From: Desulforhopalus sp.
GTDB taxonomy: Bacteria > Desulfobacterota > Desulfobulbia > Desulfobulbales > Desulfocapsaceae
Direction: 5' to 3'
Assembly (NCBI GenBank): GCA_023231425.1
Contig: JALNVI010000077.1
Location: 1 to 12,258 of the forward strand
DNA length: 12,258 bases
Below the pieces are notes generated by a model. It was not told the DNA's origin and did no database searches. It saw nothing but the letters and a program-made list of their open reading frames with translations. Position 1 is the stretch's first letter, and each line of letters begins with the position of its first letter. Shown here in pieces: positions 6,637-12,258 of the stretch. Position numbers and translations under genes: made by a program.

Positions 6637-7680
6637 TCAGGACTTGGAATCAGTTATTTTCGCCAGGGCGCGGGTGTTCTTCCGCACTGCGGTGTTCAAC
6701 TCCGGAAGTTTGGCAAAAACGGCACAGGCTCTCGCCCACTGTTTCACGGGAATCGCGGGTGCACCGCCGAGCCGTGAATCGGCCGGCACATCGGTATGCA
6801 CCGCCCCCCGCGCGGCGATCATGGTGCGGTCACCAACGCTGAGATGCCCGGCTGATGCAGACTGACCGCCCATCACCACATTGCGGCCGAGGATGGTAGA
6901 ACCGGCGAGACCGACCTGGCTGACCAGCAGACAATTTTCTCCCACCACCACATTATGACCAATCTGCACGAGATTATCGATCTTGGCACCGGACTTGATA
7001 ACCGTCTCACCATAAGCTGCACGGTCCACAGTACAGTTGGCACCAATCTCCACATCATTCTCGATACGTACGATTCCCACCTGCGGACGCTTGATATGTT
7101 CCCCGCACTCGTTGGGAGCGTACCCATAACCATCACTGCCGATCACAGTCCCGGAATGGACAATCACCCGGTCACCGAGGAGACACTCCTTATAGATGGA
7201 GACGTTGGCGTGAACCACGCAGTCATCACCGATAACCACATCGTCGCCGATAACAGCACCGGAGGCGATCTCCACCCGCTCACCAAGAGTCACCCGGTTA
7301 CCGATCACCGCGAGCGGCGCAATCGTCACCTCTTTCCCGAGCGTACACCCCTCGCCGACAAAGGCACGTGGATGGACCCCTTTTGCCGCAAAGGGTATGG
7401 CAAGGAAGAAGTTATGGGCAACCGCTCCCGCAAGGTAGGGATCGCGCACATGCAGCAACACCGCATCGCAGGGCAGACTCTCTACATCCTTCGGCACGAA
7501 AATCGCCCCGGCCATGCAGCCGCCGAGCCTGTCGCCCCATTTTGCATCGACGAGGAAACTCACTTCCTCCGGTCCTGCGGTCTCCAGCGGGGCAAACCCC
7601 GTGATCGTCTTTGCGCTCTCTCCCTCCACCTCGGCAGAGACAAGTTTCGCCAGCGCTTCAATCGTTATCATTTTTTTCAT
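6637..7680 (-). CDS. lpxD: UDP-3-O-acylglucosamine N-acyltransferase LpxD
   Basis: LpxD adds the second 3-hydroxyacyl chain to N2 of UDP-3-O-acyl-glucosamine, the third step of lipid A synthesis. The 347-residue product has the N-terminal uridine-binding domain (about 1-100), a long hexapeptide beta-helix (about 105-300), and a C-terminal helix ending in Lys/Ser-rich residues. The catalytic His is in QIGHNVVVGEN (His242, equivalent to E. coli His239). The ATG at 7680 was chosen because it lies four bases past the namZ stop and has AAGTGA upstream. The frame could extend 25 residues further, but only by overlapping namZ with unrelated sequence. Translation is probably coupled to the preceding gene because the ribosome site overlaps its stop codon. 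Confidence 0.96.
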   Translation of the reverse strand: MKKMITIEALAKLVSAEVEGESAKTITGFAPLETAGPEEVSFLVDAKWGDRLGGCMAGAIFVPKDVESLPCDAVLLHVRDPYLAGAVAHNFFLAIPFAAKGVHPRAFVGEGCTLGKEVTIAPLAVIGNRVTLGERVEIASGAVIGDDVVIGDDCVVHANVSIYKECLLGDRVIVHSGTVIGSDGYGYAPNECGEHIKRPQVGIVRIENDVEIGANCTVDRAAYGETVIKSGAKIDNLVQIGHNVVVGENCLLVSQVGLAGSTILGRNVVMGGQSASAGHLSVGDRTMIAARGAVHTDVPADSRLGGAPAIPVKQWARACAVFAKLPELNTAVRKNTRALAKITDSKS

Positions 7681-7684
7681 ATTG

Positions 7685-8857
7685 TCACTTATACAACAAA
7701 TATTGTTCCCGCAGGGCCATAAATGTATCAAGTTCCCCACTCCATCCCGCCTCAAGCTCCATCACCGGAACACCCTCTTCAAGGCGTTCTCGAAGCTGTC
7801 TGTCCCCGAGAATAAGATCCATCGGCAGGCGTTTAAATTCATATTCGTAAGGCGGCTGTTTATAGGTAAATTTATCCGGATAAAGCAGCATCACCGCCTG
7901 CAGCAAAGCCAGCGAGCTGCGCCACGGACGAAAAGTGCGAATATCAGTCACATGGATCTGAAAGCCGATACAGTTCTCCCCGGCATGTTTTCCCGAGGTC
8001 GGCTCAAAGGCAATCGGCCGGAAGATACAGCCGGGCAGCTCAGTCTCCCGCAACTTCGCAAGGATGGGCTGATGTTGCCAGTATGGTGCGCCGACAAACT
8101 CAAAGGGCATCGTTGTTCCGCGCCCCTCGGAATCCAGCGTCCCTTCCCATATCACCTGGCCGGGATAAACCAGCGCTGTCTCCGGGGTCGGCATATTCGG
8201 TGAGGGAGCAATCCACGGAAAACCGCTCTCCCGCGCCAGCATCTCCCGCTGCCAGCCACGCACCGGGACCACCTCGAGATCACAGCCAATGCCAAAGGTG
8301 TCATTCATCATCAGAGCAAGTTCCCCAAGGGTCATGCCGTGGCGCATGGGAATGGGATAGAGACCGACGAAAGAGGCACAGTCGGGACGGAGAACATTAC
8401 CCTCCACTGCGCCGCCGATGGGATTGGGACGATCAAGAATGATAACCTTTTTGCCGCATTCAGCTGCAGCCATCATGCAATAGGCCATGGTGGACATAAA
8501 GGTATAGACCCGCGTGCCGACGTCCACCAGATCAATCAGCAGCACATCAAGACGGGCAAACATCTCCGGGGTTGGTTTGCGGTGCTCTCCGTAGAGACTG
8601 AAGAGGGGCAGACCGGTAACCTCGTCGTTATGATGTGCGGACTCTATCATATTGTCCTGCTTTTCGGCAAAAAAACCGTGCTGCGGCGAAAAAAGACAGG
8701 TCAGCTGCCCGCCGAGTTTTTCCCTGAGCAGAATGCGGCTCTGTATCAGATTACGATCAGTACAGGCGTGATTTGAGAGACAGCCGAAGCGGAGAGTACC
8801 ACTGCCGATATGTTGAGCGGAGTCCTGTAAAAAATTTTCAAGACCAATCCTGAGCAT
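7685..8857 (-). CDS. DUF1343 / NamZ-like exo-beta-N-acetylmuramidase (GH171)
   Basis: The 390-residue product belongs to the DUF1343 family, whose Bacillus subtilis member NamZ removes MurNAc from the non-reducing ends of peptidoglycan fragments. Family hallmarks are LFSPQHGFF at 55-63, LPLFSLYG at 83-90, PTPEMF at 95-100, DVGTRVYTF at 112-120, LDRPNPIGG at 141-149 and SEGRGTTMPFE at 243-253. Two features are unusual. The usual PEHG motif reads PQHG (Gln59), and there is no signal peptide with this start, pointing to a cytosolic enzyme. The ATG at 8857 has AGGA five bases upstream; a GTG at 8881 would add eight residues but lacks such a site. It is the first gene of the - strand cluster, four bases before lpxD. 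Family assignment is firm; activity is less sure because of the Gln. Confidence 0.88.
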   Translation of the reverse strand: MLRIGLENFLQDSAQHIGSGTLRFGCLSNHACTDRNLIQSRILLREKLGGQLTCLFSPQHGFFAEKQDNMIESAHHNDEVTGLPLFSLYGEHRKPTPEMFARLDVLLIDLVDVGTRVYTFMSTMAYCMMAAAECGKKVIILDRPNPIGGAVEGNVLRPDCASFVGLYPIPMRHGMTLGELALMMNDTFGIGCDLEVVPVRGWQREMLARESGFPWIAPSPNMPTPETALVYPGQVIWEGTLDSEGRGTTMPFEFVGAPYWQHQPILAKLRETELPGCIFRPIAFEPTSGKHAGENCIGFQIHVTDIRTFRPWRSSLALLQAVMLLYPDKFTYKQPPYEYEFKRLPMDLILGDRQLRERLEEGVPVMELEAGWSGELDTFMALREQYLLYK

Positions 8858-9285
8858 GAGAGTCCTGCTGAAGTAATGCACCTGAGCACATGAAAAAGTT
8901 TGTTGACGGAATAAAAAAGAGGAGAACAGCTCCCTTCCGCAACCATTCTGAAAAATCGTGTAAATTTACTTCAGCCTGCTGAAAAAGTCAAAAGCTTGCA
9001 CCCATGGTGGACAGAAAGCTTTTATCTTGTAATTTTCCACCGTCTAATGTTTTATAAATTTATTTTTTAGAGTCCATTTTTTACATTTCAGGGTACATTG
9101 AAGAACCTTGTATTTCGCTCCTGTTCGAGGTGCAGAAGGAAATTTATCGCAGGCATCTTGCTGATATCTCGCCGATATTTTTTTAGCTGTAACGAAGACA
9201 ACGGACGAAAGACTGGTTATTCGATGTCCCCTTTTTTTGCATTGTAACACCAGCATAGCAATGCGCAGCCGAACCAGGAACTTCC
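8858..9285. other. Divergent intergenic region, 428 bases
   Basis: This region separates the - strand namZ-lpx cluster from the + strand SH3-protein gene and should hold promoters for both. A reasonable - strand promoter is at 8963-8991. For the + strand I see AT-rich stretches around 9028-9060 (TTGTAA and TTTATAAAT) but no well-spaced pair. GCATTG at 9239-9244 and CAATGC at 9259-9264 form a six-base inverted repeat close to the + strand start. No gene is seen. Confidence 0.6.
8963..8991 (-). promoter_or_regulatory. Candidate sigma-70 promoter for namZ-lpx cluster, with spacer palindrome
   Basis: On the - strand TTGACT (8986-8991, five of six consensus bases) and TAAATT (8963-8968, four of six) are 17 bases apart, about 105 bases before the namZ ATG. 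The spacer contains the perfect palindrome TTCAGC-AG-GCTGAA (8971-8984), a place where a repressor could block the promoter. The position fits the head of the operon. It is a sequence match only. Confidence 0.45.
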
Positions 9286-9975
9286 ATGAACGTGTCACAC
9301 ACGGCCATCAAAATTACCATTGCGGCCTTCTTTATAATTTCAATGTTTGGGGCCCCTGGCATCACCAGCGCCTTCGCCGAACAGATGATGTATGTAAAGC
9401 CTGATCAAAAACTTGCCATTCGCCGTGGAACAGGCGTGGAATATAAAATTATTCAGATGGTAGAAATTGACTCAGAGGTTGAGCTTCTCGAACAGGCCAG
9501 AGGCTACGCTAAAATCCGCCTGCAAGATGGGAAAGAGGGATGGATACTGCGCCGCTTTCTTAAAGCAAAAGAACCCGCCGAATTACTGTTTGAGAAAGTA
9601 CAGATCGAAAATAAACAACTCAGAAAGGAGCAGAACGCCGCTGTGAAAAAAGCGGCTGAGGCAGTTGCCTCCCTCGAAGAGACTCAGAAACAGTTCACCC
9701 GTGTGCTGCAGGAGCGCAACAATCTGTTGGAAAAATACCAACAGCTCCAGGCAGACACCCGGGATGTAGTCAACCTGCGCAAGGAACAGCAGGCGACGGC
9801 CCGGGAGAACGACGATCTGCAGGGAAAGCTTATTGCGGCCCAGGATGAGAGTGTTCTGCTGAAGAAAGGGACTCAGCTGCAATGGTATCTGGCCGGAGCG
9901 GGGGTACTGCTCCTCGGCATAGTGCTCGGCAAAATTCCGCCCCCGTACCGCAAGAGAAGAAGCTATCTCTCCTGA
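9286..9975 (+). CDS. Envelope SH3-domain coiled-coil protein (TIGR04211/YgiM type)
   Basis: The 229-residue product has a signal peptide (hydrophobic 8-26, probable cleavage after AFA at 29-31). A bacterial SH3 domain follows at about 33-93 (IRRGTGVEYKIIQMV, then GYAKIRLQDGKEGWILRRFL). A long heptad-like coiled coil rich in Gln, Glu and Lys spans about 95-195, and one membrane helix lies at about 199-217. The short basic tail ends RKRRSYLS. This architecture is that of TIGR04211 SH3-domain proteins such as E. coli YgiM, thought to sit in the inner membrane facing the periplasm; their exact job is not known. AGGA lies seven bases before the ATG. It is transcribed alone and divergently from the lpx cluster. 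An adaptor or cell-wall-sensing role is inference. Confidence 0.85.
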   Translation: MNVSHTAIKITIAAFFIISMFGAPGITSAFAEQMMYVKPDQKLAIRRGTGVEYKIIQMVEIDSEVELLEQARGYAKIRLQDGKEGWILRRFLKAKEPAELLFEKVQIENKQLRKEQNAAVKKAAEAVASLEETQKQFTRVLQERNNLLEKYQQLQADTRDVVNLRKEQQATARENDDLQGKLIAAQDESVLLKKGTQLQWYLAGAGVLLLGIVLGKIPPPYRKRRSYLS

Positions 9976-10050
9976 AAAGGAGAAAGAAAAAGGGAGACGG
10001 GAGACAGAAGAAAGGAGACAGGAGACGGGAAAAAGCAAAAGATGTCCACG

Positions 10051-10157
10051 TATAGTCCCTGGCTGGTGAAGCGATACTCTTTTGAATTTATAATTGTCGA
10101 TATATTGGTAAGTTAGCAGTATCTGATGGCTCAACTCAGCTGCTATGCACTATAGTC
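10051..10157. other. Possible 100-bp insertion with 7-bp TATAGTC duplication
   Basis: TATAGTC occurs at 10051-10057 and again at 10151-10157. The sequence left of the first copy (AGATGTCCACG) and right of the second (GCGTTCTCTGGTCAG) join to restore the 46-bp repeat as seen at 218-248. This reads as one repeat interrupted by 100 bases with a target-site duplication. No clear terminal inverted repeats and no gene are seen in the 93-base interior, apart from GATACT/AGTATC. Two partial repeat copies lying near one another is an alternative explanation. Confidence 0.45.
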
Positions 10158-10191
10158 GCGTTCTCTGGTCAGTAAAAAATGTGCTTGATAT
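10155..10191 (+). repeat. 46-bp dispersed repeat, copy 3 (right part)
   Basis: Matches 231-267 at 35 of 37 positions in the same orientation, about 10 kb away. Its left end (TCCACG) lies at 10045-10050, on the far side of the possible insertion. The right end TTGATATCATATATAA diverges from the TTGGTATG ending of copies 1 and 2. Confidence 0.78.
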
Positions 10192-10520
10192 CATATATAA
10201 AAATTTTAGTGTGTTTAGCATGTTTCGTTGGCCATCCAGTCTTTTGCTTTCCGTCTTTCGTTTTTACTTTTCCCTTTCTCCCGTCTCCTTTCTCCCGTCT
10301 CCCCTTTTTTAATCTTTATCCTCAAATGCTTTTCGCCTTCCTTCGCGTTCCTTCGCGTTCTTCGCGGTAAAAAAAAGGTCTTACCGCTTTTCCCTTTCTC
10401 CTTTCTCCCTTCTCCTGCCGTGTTCAAAGTGATCCAACGGTAAAAGATTCGACAACTATATTTATAAACCGCCACTTTTTGTCAGTCCAGACCACTCTTT
10501 CACCCGGGTGGTCTTTCCCC

Positions 10521-10592
10521 TGTGAACGCAGAAAATTTTATTCTCCCTGTGTACCAGGGAATATTTTTTCTCTGGAGCCCCCCCCGTTCACA
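10521..10592 (+). other. Nested stem-loop with C8 tract
   Basis: TGTGAACG (10521-10528) and CGTTCACA (10585-10592) are perfect inverted repeats. They enclose an inner hairpin CCCTG-TGTAC-CAGGG (10545-10559) followed by ATATTTTTTC. A run of eight Cs at 10578-10585 ends inside the outer arm. The inner hairpin plus T run could be a weak + strand terminator. Upstream, AGACCAC (from about 10489) and GTGGTCT (10508-10514) form another stem. All lie before the pilin promoter, so they would act on transcripts coming from the left. Confidence 0.45.
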
Positions 10593-10701
10593 TCTATAGC
10601 ATTGATATAAGGTATATAATTGAACCCGCAGCGTATTCTCTGTAAAACTCTCACTTTTACCTGCTCCTCCAAAGGACAGCCTGCTATCTCATTTGCAAAA
10701 T

Positions 10702-10717
10702 TGGCTCAATTCTTGCT
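10702..10717 (+). promoter_or_regulatory. Candidate sigma-54 promoter of the minor pilin genes
   Basis: TGGCTC (10702-10707), five bases, then TTGCT (10713-10717) fits the -24/-12 consensus TGGCAC-N5-TTGCW. The invariant GG and GC lie 12 bases apart, as required. Transcription would begin near 10728, leaving a leader of about 30 bases containing the ACAGGAG ribosome site of the first pilin gene. Type IV pilin genes are commonly driven by sigma-54 with PilR, so the context fits. No activator site was identified. Confidence 0.6.
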
Positions 10718-10756
10718 ATATATGATATATATTCATTTTCCCCACACAGGAGCCCC

Positions 10757-11314
10757 ATGCAATTAAAACAGAAACAGCTGCACCCCCAGGCAGGAATAAC
10801 CCTCGTTGAGATGATGGTGGTAGTGGCCATCATCGCCGTTATGGCCTTTTTCGCCGGACCGGAAATGCTGCAATTCGGCCCGAAGGCAAGATTGAAATCA
10901 GCCACTCAAACCCTCAAGAGCAATCTGGAGCTCGCCCGCCTGGAAGCGGTGAAGCGCAATACCCTTGTAACGGCGAGATTCACCACCAGCGGCTGCGACA
11001 CCTTTCCTCCAGTAACTCCTTCCAGCTATTCAATTACCTGGGATGATAACGGCACCCCACAAAATATTCCCCTCATGGGCAGCAGTTCCTCCAGCACCAG
11101 TAGCGGGAACACATACACCTTCCCCGACGGCACAGCACTCTGCGGCAGCGATAGAGACATTATCTTTACCAGTCGCGGCTATCTCAAATCCACAACCATC
11201 GCTGACGAAGTTTTGTCTCTGAAATCACTGGAAAAAGACCCTGGAGATCCCTGGTACCAAATCACAGTGAGTCTCGGGGGCGCAATCAGTATTGACCGTA
11301 AAGAGTATAAGTGA
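10757..11314 (+). CDS. Type IV minor pilin, GspH/FimT type
   Basis: The 185-residue prepilin would be processed by the PilD peptidase after Gly13. The mature protein begins ITLVE with the required Glu at +5 (Glu18); Ile at +1 in place of the usual Phe is mildly unusual. A hydrophobic N-terminal helix spans about 14-34. The C-terminal GspH-like pilin domain has a Ser/Thr-rich loop (109-118) and two cysteines, Cys80 and Cys129, that could form a disulfide. Minor pilins of this type prime assembly at the tip of the type IV pilus or pseudopilus. ACAGGAG lies about five bases before the ATG. It is first in a three-gene pilin run, 51 bases ahead of the PilW-type gene. A type II secretion pseudopilin is possible, but the PilW/PilV order favours type IV pili. 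Confidence 0.88.
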   Translation: MQLKQKQLHPQAGITLVEMMVVVAIIAVMAFFAGPEMLQFGPKARLKSATQTLKSNLELARLEAVKRNTLVTARFTTSGCDTFPPVTPSSYSITWDDNGTPQNIPLMGSSSSSTSSGNTYTFPDGTALCGSDRDIIFTSRGYLKSTTIADEVLSLKSLEKDPGDPWYQITVSLGGAISIDRKEYK

Positions 11315-11365
11315 ACTTCAGCCTTAACCCGCCAATAAAAAAAGATTTTCAGACAGGACATCCAC

Positions 11366-12082
11366 ATGAAACAACTCAGCAACCGGGGGTTCACCCTCAT
11401 TGAATTAATGATCACCCTGGCAATGACGGGAATCATTGTTGCCGCCGTCTACTCTGTCTACACCGTCCAGAGCCGGGCATACGGCAAACAGGAACAGGTC
11501 GCGGATATTCAACAGACCTTGAGTGCAGCTGTTTTCCTGATGACACGGGACATTCGCATGGCAGGCTTTCAGCCGGAAGACGGAAAGGGTTCAAAACCAG
11601 GGTTTACGGCTGCCACCGCGACAACACTCACTTTCGGGAAAGACCTTGACGGCGATGGAACTCTGGTTGGTTCAGAAGAGACCACCTATGAATTCAACAA
11701 TGCTGCCAAAATTGCTGACAGGAAACTAACAAGAAACATTGGAAGCGGTGACCAACTCCTCGGAGACAATATTGAAGCGGTAGAATTTCTCTACACCCTT
11801 GCCAATGGTGACTCCACGAGGACTCCCTCCACAGCCGAAATGGGAAAAATTCGTGCTGTTACGGTCTCTGTACTCGGAATTGCCGCCTACCCAGACTCAA
11901 GCTTTGATAATCAGAATACTTACATCCCGGGGTCCAACCGCTCTGGAGTAACCCTTTCCGACTCTGATTCAAAAGCGACAACATGGCCCAACGGCATGGC
12001 ATCCACTGCCCCCAAAGATCACTACCGTCGCCGGATGCTGATAACCACTATTAACTGTAGAAACATGGGGCTTTCATTATGA
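11366..12082 (+). CDS. Type IV minor pilin, PilW type
   Basis: The 238-residue prepilin has a short leader MKQLSNRG, cleavage before Phe9 and Glu13 at +5 (GFTLIELMITLAMTG). A hydrophobic helix runs to about residue 33. The RDIRMAGFQ motif at 61-69 is typical of PilW-like proteins. DLDGDG at 93-98 resembles an EF-hand/dockerin-type calcium loop, a feature known from some minor pilins. AGGA lies seven bases before the ATG. The stop overlaps the next start as ATGA (12079-12082), so translation is coupled. Predicted role: minor pilin in initiation of pilus assembly. The exact gene name cannot be fixed from sequence alone. Confidence 0.88.
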   Translation: MKQLSNRGFTLIELMITLAMTGIIVAAVYSVYTVQSRAYGKQEQVADIQQTLSAAVFLMTRDIRMAGFQPEDGKGSKPGFTAATATTLTFGKDLDGDGTLVGSEETTYEFNNAAKIADRKLTRNIGSGDQLLGDNIEAVEFLYTLANGDSTRTPSTAEMGKIRAVTVSVLGIAAYPDSSFDNQNTYIPGSNRSGVTLSDSDSKATTWPNGMASTAPKDHYRRRMLITTINCRNMGLSL

Positions 12083-12258
12083 AAAAGCTGCAGAACGAAC
12101 AGGGATTCACCCTCATAGAAGTTGTTATCGCGCTTGGTGTTTTGGCCTTCGGCATTCTCTCTCTCATGCTGCTGCAAACCTCGGGTATCAAGGGAAACAC
12201 CGCTGCGGATATTACCACGGTGGCCACCAACGATGCCTCCGACCAGATTGAGAAGATT
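12079..12258 (+). CDS. Type IV minor pilin, PilV type (partial)
   Basis: Sixty codons are visible before the window ends. The leader MKKLQNEQG is followed by FTLIEVVIALGVLAFGILSL, giving cleavage before Phe10 and Glu14 at +5. The pattern [VI]A[LM][GV]VLAFGIL.LM..Q is typical of PilV and differs from the FimT and PilW helices. It starts inside the stop codon of the PilW-type gene. Its downstream domain lies outside the window, so PilV is the best call by N-terminus and order. Confidence 0.85.
   Translation, partial: MKKLQNEQGFTLIEVVIALGVLAFGILSLMLLQTSGIKGNTAADITTVATNDASDQIEKI

Larger units (their letters stand above)
9976..10418. repeat. Composite purine/pyrimidine repeat element, copy B
   Basis: A purine arm at 9976-10040 (AAAGGGAGACGGGAGACAG and similar units) is an inverted counterpart of the pyrimidine arm at about 10240-10310 (CCCGTCTCCTTTCTCCCGTC). 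The enclosed 200 bases include the interrupted 46-bp repeat. The pyrimidine arm and its extension to 10418 parallel copy A at 5950-6141. Copy B carries an expanded 10-base CCTTCGCGTT tandem at about 10339-10363 that copy A lacks. The hairpin GCGGTAA...TTACCGC (10364-10370/10381-10387) is kept and followed by Ts. Peptides in these frames are low-complexity Lys/Arg/Glu and are not real genes. Confidence 0.7.

Noticed and set aside
9583..10134. 183-codon - strand frame overlapping the SH3-protein gene
   Set aside because: Antisense to a gene with clear signal peptide, SH3 domain and membrane helix; its Ser/Leu/Phe-rich product reflects the purine tract read backwards.
10215..10475. 86-codon - strand frame upstream of the pilin genes
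   Set aside because: Low-complexity product of the composite repeat; opposite in direction to the flanking genes and without support.
10615..10620. Perfect TATAAT as a sigma-70 -10 box before the pilins
   Set aside because: No -35-like hexamer lies 15-19 bases upstream; the sigma-54 site nearer the gene fits better.

Overview
The window looks like chromosomal DNA of a Gram-negative bacterium, most likely from the Desulfobacterota and possibly Desulfobulbales-like. Three things point that way: a Raetz-pathway lipid A cluster that uses LpxI rather than LpxH, a type IV minor-pilin operon with a sigma-54-type promoter, and intergenic DNA crowded with dispersed repeats. The placement rests on gene content and protein style only and is not certain below phylum.

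Left part (1-510): the last 33 codons of a GxxExxY-family gene enter on the + strand. They are followed by about 400 bases of repeats: 10-bp TTCGTG units, two copies of a 46-bp repeat, and a perfect 25-bp-stem bidirectional terminator.

Centre (511-8857, all on the - strand), in transcription order: namZ-like DUF1343 exo-beta-N-acetylmuramidase, lpxD, fabZ, a 663-base repeat-filled gap, lpxA, lpxI, a 643-residue fusion of a MurU-like sugar-1-phosphate nucleotidyltransferase with an AmgK-like anomeric sugar kinase, and der (engA). Spacers other than the big gap are 4-38 bases, so the genes look cotranscribed. lpxD, lpxA and lpxI act in lipid A synthesis and fabZ in fatty acid elongation. The NamZ-like protein and the fused kinase/nucleotidyltransferase together look like a MurNAc salvage route: release MurNAc from peptidoglycan fragments, phosphorylate C1, and activate to UDP-MurNAc. 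This would place peptidoglycan recycling and outer-membrane lipid synthesis in one transcription unit. lpxB, bamA and ompH, frequent partners of such clusters, are not in the window.

Right part (8858-12258, + strand): a 428-base divergent intergenic region, then an envelope-anchored SH3-domain/coiled-coil protein (TIGR04211/YgiM type). Next comes about 780 bases of non-coding DNA with a second copy of the composite repeat seen between fabZ and lpxA. A sigma-54-like promoter at 10702-10717 precedes three minor pilin genes: GspH/FimT type, PilW type, and a PilV type cut by the window end.

The least explained material is the repeat system. Two loci carry a roughly 200-bp pyrimidine-rich element, each with an inverted purine-rich arm upstream. 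There are also three copies of a 46-bp repeat, one apparently interrupted by 100 bp flanked by 7-bp direct repeats, and a 50-bp direct repeat pair whose differences are all transitions.
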